Below are positions 57,070-64,000 of a DNA stretch of 64,000 nucleotides, piece after piece. Origin of the DNA: Calendula officinalis (lineage: Eukaryota > Streptophyta > Magnoliopsida > Asterales > Asteraceae); assembly GCA_963853835.1 (NCBI GenBank), contig OY970835.1, positions 10,035,501 through 10,099,500 on the forward strand. The letters run 5' to 3'. Under the pieces are notes generated by a model that made no database searches, had not been told where the DNA came from, and saw only the letters and a list, made by a program, of their open reading frames with translations. The translations under genes were made by a program, and so were the position numbers. The first letter of the stretch is position 1; each line of letters opens with the position of its first letter.

Positions 57070-58258
57070 GAGGTGTTTGCAAAAACCTATATCCAAAATA
57101 TTTTTCCTCTGAAACAATCCAAACTAACGATGCATATCCTATATATCGTAGACGAAATAATGGTTTGTAGTGAAAATAAAAGGTGCTATGCTCGACAATA
57201 GATGGGTAGTACCATACAATGCTTATTTGCATTCTAAGTTTGATTGTCATATTAATATCGAAATATGTTCTACGATAAAGGCAGTTAAATATATATACGA
57301 GTACATATGTAAAGGTTGTGATAAAATAAGCTTCAATGTTTCTTCTAATAAGGACCCTAAAGACCCTGTTCTTATAAATGAAATTGACCAATATCAATCA
57401 GGTAGATGGGTTTCTCCTCCCGAAGGGGCCTGGAGAATTTTTAGGTTTTCCTTAGGTGAAATTAAACCGGTTGTCATTCATTTGCCACGTCATCTAGAAA
57501 ATTATTAGCCATTAACCTTTAAAAAGAAAGATCGTCTAATGAATGTTTTAAAAAATCCATTTCAAAAGAAAACTATGTTAACTGAGTTTTTTGTTGAAAA
57601 TAGTACAAATCAGTTAGCTCAAGACCTCAATTTAACATATGTTCAGTTCCCAGATCATTTTGTTTGGAAAGGAGACCAAAAAATGTGGTCGGGTAGACAA
57701 ACAGGAGATTCGATATGTCGTATTGTTATTGCTCATCCAAGCGAAGGTGAACGGTATTTCCATAGAATTCTTTTATCAAACATTCGTTGTCCTAAGTCAT
57801 TTGCAGATTTGAAAAGGTTCAATGGAGTGGAGGTTGCTACTTTTCGAGAATCTGCTTTATTACGTGGATATCTACTTGATGATAATGCTCAACAGTTATG
57901 TTTAGAAGAAGCTTCAACCTTTCATATGCCCTATGAATTGCATAGACTTTTTGCAACACTTTTAGTTTACACATGTCCAAATAGCCCAATTCAGCTTTGG
58001 TTATCTCTTGAGAATGCAATGTTAGAAGATATTTTAATGCACCATAAAGAGGCACATAACAAATCTAGACATCGTGCATTTGAACAAATTGATTGTTTCT
58101 TACGATCAATGGGAAGACGTCTTAGTGAATTTAACGTGTTGCCTACAGACTTCTTTGATCCACTATTTGAAAATGAGACAAAAGAACTTAATGCAGAAAG
58201 AAGTATTGTTGTTTCTAATGAAGATTTACTATCTATATCTGCCCTTAACGAAAAATAA
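57070..58258 (+). pseudogene. Helitron Rep, tyrosine segment, and linker to helicase (copy 1)
   Basis: Resumes after B: VCKNLYPKYFSSETIQTN and PIYRRRNNG, a frameshift, then AMLDNRWVVPYNAYLHSKF and KAVKYIYEYICKGCDK, whose tyrosines match the catalytic Tyr motif of Helitron Rep. A TAG at 57,506 replaces a codon in the usual LP...TF phrase. The next frame, 57,539-58,258, has TMLTEFF, RRPK-like FHRILLSNIR and FREAL-like ATFRESALLRGYL, standard for the Rep-helicase linker, and stops at a TAA (58,256) where LNEEQKVAF is usual, a likely CAA-to-TAA change. Confidence 0.9.
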
Positions 58259-59628
58259 AAGGTTGCTTTCGGTACAATAATCGATAGAGTGGATTCAAAT
58301 AAATCAAGTGCTTTCTTTATTGATGGACCAGGAAGTACCGGAAAAACTTTTTTGTATAAAGCTTTATTAGCTAAAATTATATCACAAGGACATATTTCCT
58401 TAGCCACGGAAACATCGGGTATCGCTGCATCATTACTTCCCAGAGGTAGAACAGCTCATTCTAGATTTAAAATTCCCCTTGATGCAGCAGAAGGTTTGAC
58501 TTGTAGAATTAGCAAACAAAGTTCCTTAGCAACTTTAATTAGGACCTGAAAATTGATTATATGGGATGGGGCTCCAATGGCGAAAAAGTCAGCGGTAGAA
58601 GCTTTAGATAGTCTGCTTAGAGATCTCATGGACTCATGTGATGTTTTTGGAGGCAAAGTAGTTGTTCTCGGTGGATATTTTAGGCAGACTCTACCAGTAG
58701 TTCGAAAGGGAAGCAAAGCTCAAACTATTTATGCTTGTTTGATTAATTCTTTCCTATGGTCATCCCTTTATCATTTACAATTTAAAGAAAATATGCGCAC
58801 TCGACTTGATCCAACCTTTACCGACTTCCTCTTAAGACTAGGTAATGGGGCAGATCATACATATGAGGATGTTGTTACTCTTCCATCATCAATGCTTGTT
58901 CAAACGTATAACGAAATGGATAGTTTAGAGATTCTTATAGATAATGTTTATCCAAATATCCATATTAATTCCGCTAATTTCTCCTTTACTTCTAATCATG
59001 CTATTTTAACCACTAAAAATATATTTGTTGATGAAATTAACCAAATTTTAATACAGAAATTTCAAGGAGAAGAAATTGAATACATTAGTTTTGATGAGAC
59101 GGTTGATCCAAATGACCAAGCTCAATATGAAGATCTCTTGCATTCTTTGACACCAAATGGTATGCCATCCCATAGACTTATTTTAAAGTATAATGCACCG
59201 ATAATTTTGCTACGACACATGAATCCGTTTGAAGGCTTATGTAATGGTACTAGATTATTTTGTAAAGATTTGCAGAAGAATGTTATACGTGCAGAGATAA
59301 GTTATGGAGAATTTCCTGGAAAAGAGGTTTTTATACATAGAATTCCATTACGTGGAGAACAATTTACGGTTCCGTTTAAGAGATTTCTGTTTCGAATTCG
59401 GTTATGTTTTGCAATGACCATTAACAAAGCACAAGGCCAAACACTTGACTTTGTTTGTGTGTACTTGGAAGAACCTGTATTTCTCACGGCCAATTGTATG
59501 TTGCACTTTCTCGGGCAAAAAAAATTGCAAATGCTAAAGTTGTTATAAGAAATTCTTCTAATACTACAACTACTAAAAATATCGTGTCTCGGGAGGTTTT
59601 AGAACGTGCTCAATGCTCTTATAATTAA
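58259..59628 (+). pseudogene. Helitron Pif1-type helicase (copy 1)
   Basis: SF1 helicase motifs in order: Walker A GPGSTGKT (usually GPGGTGKT; Gly to Ser here), GIAASLLPRGRTAHSRFKIP, a TGA at 58,547, Walker B LIIWDGAPM (usually WDEAPM, so the catalytic Glu is Gly), VVLGGYFRQTLPV (usually GGDFRQ), NMRTRLDP, GLCNGTRL, and CFAMTINKAQGQTLD. One T is missing at about 59,483; past it SHGQLYVALSRAKK continues to a natural-looking TAA at 59,626-59,628. The helicase would unwind DNA during rolling-circle transposition. Three changed catalytic positions plus stops show it is dead. Confidence 0.9.
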
Positions 59629-60890
59629 GTTTCTCATATTTCCATTCGCTGATTCATGTTTTCCACGTGGAAATAAGGTCTGTAATATGTAACTTTTTCA
59701 TATAACCTTTTTAACATAAGTATTTCTAATTCACTTATCAGGTTGTTGAGATTCATCACTTTCTTTTTCTTCTTGGAACTTGCAGTCGAAAGGCTTGTCG
59801 ACTTATGTTCTCCTTAGAACTTGTATGACAGTTGGTGATGGTGTTTTCAGTCTTGCTATATCTAGTAATTTTCTTCTAAATTTAAAGCTGATAATTTCGA
59901 TCCGTTTAGTAATTTTAATGGGTTAATCTGGGTTGTATTTTGTCTCAAATGGACTGATTTTGTAAAAAATTAGTCAAACGAGCTGAAAGTTAGTTTAAAA
60001 TGGGTCCATTTTTTGTAATAATGTTGTTACTATAATCATAACTAGCATATTCATTATCTATATTATTTTGTATAAATAAAGTGGTCTAGCATATCTCCAC
60101 ATGACATAAGTGACCCTTTCAATCTAAATCTGTTGTTTTGACCCATTGCTCAAGCCATTTGCTCATGGAAGGGTTGATTGATGTTCTAAAAAATGTGTTG
60201 TTCCAACCAGTTTAAATTTAGCCTAGGTGGAGTTTTTTTTTTATGATTATAGGTGTTGAAAACAAGGTTTGCTAATTTTCTGTTAAGGTAATGTTTATAT
60301 TTTTAATATTTTGAATCATATTCGACACACTAATTAAACACAAGCTGCAATTTGCAAGAATTGTCAAATCTTAAGCTTCAATTCCAACCATCTGTTGAAT
60401 TAAACACATAAATTTCTGATTTTGTATCAATTGAAAGTCAAAAGTTAGTTCATTTGACCTCAAAAGTCAAAAGCATTTTACTTTCAAACAAAACGAATAA
60501 TTTTTTCTACTTTAAATTATGTAGGACAAGCAGTGACTACAATAATGCTTATAACAACTTGTTTAACAACATTGGTGATGATAATCGCATGGAAGCAACG
60601 GATTAAATATACAAGGCGTGTACTTGGTCTCATTGTGAATTCCCAATATATTTTGGTCACATTACTTCCGATATTTAACTAAATCAATTACAAGATGAAA
60701 GGAAGATTAGGCACATAAAGAAAAACTATTAAAGTCTGTAGTTTAGTTCACTATGGTAATGCACTACGATAAATCACCCAACCATATAATTGTACTTTGA
60801 ACTTCCTTTAATTACCATTTCGTTACTATGCTTGAATTTTCGTATACACGTGGGCTGTGTTGAGCACCCAACCATCTAGTATCAATTGTC
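59629..60890. other. Helitron 3' flank, no gene seen
   Basis: AT-rich. A perfect 14-bp palindrome TTTCCACGTGGAAA lies at about 59,660. I looked for a short GC-rich hairpin followed by CTRR, the usual Helitron 3' end, and found none, so the true terminus is not located. Confidence 0.5.
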
Positions 60891-61048
60891 AAGGTGGAGA
60901 TTTGTAGAGTGTCACTTTCGGTTAGAGTTTGTTAGTTGTTAGATGCCAAAACTAATTCCTATAAGTAGTGAGGCTTATCAATTGTAATAGCTATTCATTC
61001 AATTACGTCTAATAAAGATCTCCTAAATTTTCTCTCGTTTCCTAACAT
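60891..61048 (+). repeat. Possible small LTR remnant
   Basis: A purine stretch AAGGTGGAGAT is followed by TTGTAGAGTGTCAC..., with AATAAAG near the end and a final CCTAACA. The layout is like a copia purine tract plus short LTR, but no partner copy is in the window. Confidence 0.25.
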
Positions 61049-61516
61049 ATGTCAACTACTAATCACTTGGGTTTAATTTACATAAACCCTACTAACAAAA
61101 TTCATTTAAAAATGGAGAATCATACCTTCTAATTGAGTTGTAACTGATTTTGTATGTTAATCTTGTACTAATATTTGTTAATTTCAACTTCTTCTCTTGA
61201 TGTTATCTGATTTCTTCTTCACCGCCTCCAAATACACATACACCGTACGTATGAAAATGAGGAAGACAAACATTCCCTGTTGATTTTGTCTAATACTTTG
61301 AGTATTTAATTCCTTAACCCTAAAGTAACCTTTTTGTTCACATTTAGTCCCTCAACTAGCATAAGTTAACATATTTCTTTTAGTTTTTCTAACTTTTCAA
61401 CTTTATGTAATATGTATATATCATAACTATATAATGTGTATATATATTTTGTTTGAAGATTTTGGGGTGTTACATGTATAGCTATAATTTTAATCATCTT
61501 TCACAAGATTGTTTTA
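61049..61516. other. Intergenic DNA, nothing recognised
   Basis: AT-rich; no frame over 60 codons except one crossing into the duplication at 61,570. Confidence 0.5.
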
Positions 61517-61569
61517 TACTTCCTCTGATTCAAAATAAGTGCTACACTTTCCTTATATGGGTGATTCAA
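61517..61569 (+). mobile_element. Possible Stowaway-like MITE end, truncated
   Basis: TA followed by CTTCCTCTGATTCAAAATAA resembles the conserved CTCCCTCCGTTCCAAAATAA terminus of plant Stowaway/mariner MITEs. It is cut 50 bases in by the duplication junction. Confidence 0.35.
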
Positions 61570-61952
61570 ATAAGGGATTCTATGACCGTACTCCAACATT
61601 ATCAACAACGGTCAGAAAATCCAAAACAAATAATTATACCGCACGTCTACGTCATCAACAAATTTCAGGAACCAAGGATCATCAACAAATCGACAAAGCA
61701 CAACTTTAAGAAAAGACTTCCGCTGCTAACTGCTCAATCTATGGGTCTACATTTCGTCGATTTGCTTGATGTCTTCTGGAATACTTTCTATTGGTTTAAA
61801 ATCCAATTAAAAGTATGGTTATCACCGATCATCAAAAGCTGAAGCTGATTCTTCAACATAACTGCACAATGGTTTATCACTCAGTTCCAGCTTTACAAAC
61901 GAAGAAGACTTCAAAGATATGCAATCTAGACTATTGTTACAAAGGGGGAGAT

Positions 61953-62245
61953 TGTTAGAACTTATTTATATTGTAATGCATAGTCTAGGGGGTAAACTTC
62001 CCAACATTGTATAGTTAGGAGATTAGTCATTAGAACTAATCAAGGCAATTAGAGATTAGTATATATGCCCAAATGGTAATCTCTAATTGTAACTTTTGCC
62101 ATTAATCACAATTACACTCTTGCAATTGTTCTCTCTCCCTCTCTCTACTTTCTCTCTCTAAAACCCTTTCTTCTTCACCAAGTTTTGATCTAAAACCTTC
62201 ACAAAGAATCAAACAATGGATTGATTGCTTATTCTAGGAATCACA
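61953..62245 (+). repeat. Element B 3' LTR, duplicated copy
   Basis: 293 bp; followed by GAGGT and Helitron sequence as in copy 1. At two sites (CAAGGCAATT, TTATTCTAGG) it agrees with the B 5' LTR while copy 1 does not, so those changes arose in copy 1 after duplication. Confidence 0.93.
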
Positions 62246-63434
62246 GAGGTGTTTGCAAAAACCTATATCCAAAATATTTTTCCTCTGAAACAATCCAAAC
62301 TAACGATGCATATCCTATATATCGTAGTCGAAATAATGGTTTGTAGTGAAAATAAAAGGTGCTATGCTCGACAATAGATGGGTAGTACCATACAATGCTT
62401 ATTTGCTTTCTAAGTTTGATTGTCATATTAATATCGAAATATGTTCTACGATAAAGGCAGTTAAATATATATACGAGTACATATGTAAAGGTTGTGATAA
62501 AATAAGCTTCAATGTTTCTTCTAATAAGGACCCTAAAGACCCTGTTCTTATAAATGAAATTGACCAATATCAATCAGGTAGATGGGTTTCTCCTCCCGAA
62601 GGGGCCTGGAGAATTTTTAGGTTTTCCTTAGGTGAAATTAAACCGGTTGTCATTCATTTGCCACGTCATCTAGAAAATTATTAGCCATTAACCTTTAAAA
62701 AGAAAGATCGTCTAATGAATGTTTTAAAAAATCCATTTCAAAAGAAAACTATGTTAACTGAGTTTTTTGTTGAAAATAGTACAAATCAGTTAGCTCAAGA
62801 CCTCAAGTTAACATATGTTCAGTTCCCAGATCATTTTGTTTGGAAAGGAGACCAAAAAATGTGGTCGGGTAGACAAACAGGAGATTCGATATGTCGTATT
62901 GTTATTGCTCATCCAAGCGAAGGTGAACGGTATTTCCATAGAATTCTTTTATCAAACATTCGTCGTCCTAAGTCATTTGCAGATTTGAAAAGGTTCAATG
63001 GAGTGGAGGTTGCTACTTTTCGAGAATCTGCTTTATTACGTGGATATCTACTTGATGATAATGCTCAACAGTTATGTTTAGAAGAAGCTTCAACCTTTCA
63101 TATGCCCTATGAATTGCATAGACTTTTTGCAACACTTTTAGTTTACACATGTCCAAATAGCCCAATTCAGCTTTGGTTATCTCTTGAGAATGCAATGATA
63201 GAAGATATTTTAATGCACCATAAAGAGGCACATAACAAATCTAGACATCGTGCATTTGAACAAATTGATTGTTTCTTACGATCAATGGGAAGACGTCTTA
63301 GTGAATTTAACGTGTTGCCTACAGACTTCTTTGATCCACTATTTGAAAATGAGACAAAAGAACTTAATGCAGAAAGAAGTATTGTTGTTTCTAATGAAGA
63401 TTTACTATCTATATCTGCCCTTAACGAAAAATAA
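62246..63434 (+). pseudogene. Helitron Rep tyrosine segment and linker (copy 2)
   Basis: Same reading as copy 1, with KAVKYIYEYICKGCDK, the shared TAG (62,682) and TAA (63,432). NIRRPKSFADL here keeps the usual Arg where copy 1 has Cys. No sign of selection: differences are scattered. Confidence 0.9.
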
Positions 63435-64000
63435 AAGGTTGCTTTCGGTACAATAATCGATAGAGTGGATTCAAATAAATCAAGTGCTTTCTTTATTGAT
63501 GGACCAGGAGGTACCGGAAAAACTTTTTTGTGTAAAGCTTTATTAGCTAAAATTATATCACAAGGACATATTTCCTTAGCCACGGCAACATCGGGTATCG
63601 CTGCATCATTACTTCCCAGAGGTAGAACAGCTCATTCTAGATTTAAAATTCCCCTTGATGCAGCAGAAGGTTTGACTTGTAGATTTAGCAAACAAAGTTC
63701 CTTAGCAACTTTAATTAGGACCTGAAAATTGATTATATGGGATGGGGCTCCAATGGCGAAAAAGTCAGCGGTAGAAGCTTTAGATAGTCTGCTTAGAGAT
63801 CTCATGGACTCATGTGATGTTTTTGGAGGCAAAGTAGTTGTTCTCGGTGGATATTTTAGGCAGACTCTACCAGTAGTTCGAAAGGGAAGCAAAGCTCAAA
63901 CTATTTATGCTTGTTTGATTAATTCTTTCCTATGGTCATCCCTTTATCAATTACAATTTAAAGAAAATATGCGCACTCGACTTGATCCAACCTTTACCGA
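63435..64000 (+). pseudogene. Helitron Pif1-type helicase (copy 2, cut by window end)
   Basis: Walker A is the consensus GPGGTGKT here, unlike GPGSTGKT in copy 1, so the Ser arose in copy 1. The TGA (63,723), WDGAPM and GGYFRQ changes are shared with copy 1 and thus predate the duplication. The window ends just after NMRTRLDP. Confidence 0.9.

Larger units (their letters stand above)
61570..64000 (+). repeat. Second copy of 56,394-58,824 (offset 5,176 bp)
   Basis: Starts at ATAAGGGATTC within the SL3 unit of the 3' domain and runs to the window end without an indel; I count about 16 substitutions by eye, roughly 0.6 percent. It contains SL3, the tail, the purine tract, a whole 293-bp LTR (61,953-62,245), and the Helitron C-terminal half with the same disabling stops as copy 1. 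The duplication is therefore younger than both the death of the Helitron gene and the insertion of B. Confidence 0.95.

Noticed and set aside
59629..60890. Helitron 3' terminus (hairpin plus CTRR)
   Set aside because: CTAGT-type words occur but none is preceded by a convincing GC-rich hairpin.

Overview
This is plant nuclear DNA: AT-rich, intron-bearing, and made almost entirely of nested transposable elements. No intact cellular gene, tRNA, rRNA or CRISPR array was found. The element types (copia elements of Sirevirus type with long coiled-coil gag, a gypsy element of Tekay/Del type, and a Helitron carrying an RPA-like gene) and their protein wording resemble what I recall from Asteraceae genomes such as Tanacetum, Artemisia and Chrysanthemum. 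That placement is inference; no search was run.

Layout. 1-11,572: a pol-less Sirevirus-like copia element, A', entering from the left. Its coiled-coil gag is split by a complete minus-strand copia element A (672-8,709; TSD TTTAC) that codes only gag. 11,573-14,592: a 3-kb solo-LTR-like block. 14,593-15,461: the 3' end of another Sirevirus-like element. 16,314-18,210: a short LTR element without coding capacity. 18,839-25,587: minus-strand element C (TSD CCTTC) with an uninterrupted 774-codon coiled-coil ORF and no pol.

25,593-61,569: remains of an autonomous plant Helitron in plus orientation, with an RPA-like gene (26,950-40,709) followed by a Rep/helicase gene (41,709-59,628). It is broken by three LTR insertions whose target duplications can be read. 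Gypsy element D (27,669-39,123; ACCAT/GCCAT) sits in an RPA exon and itself carries A2, a rearranged relative of A. Solo LTR E (43,280-45,775; GAGTC) and copia element B (46,081-57,069; GAGGT) sit in the Rep gene. 61,570-64,000: a second copy, offset by exactly 5,176 bp, of the tail of B plus the Helitron C-terminal half; it runs off the window.

The strongest candidate for something undescribed is in the Sirevirus-like family A'/B/C. All three share a roughly 2.3-kb non-coding 3' domain with repeated polypurine tracts, a diverged internal tandem duplication, and an array of three stem-loops whose arms show compensatory changes between copies while the loops stay conserved. B and C also share a 23-bp CpG-rich repeat array in the 5' leader. 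None of the three copies has a reverse transcriptase, so where complete they would depend on enzymes supplied in trans, yet the leader and 3' RNA-like structures and, in C, the coiled-coil ORF are kept.
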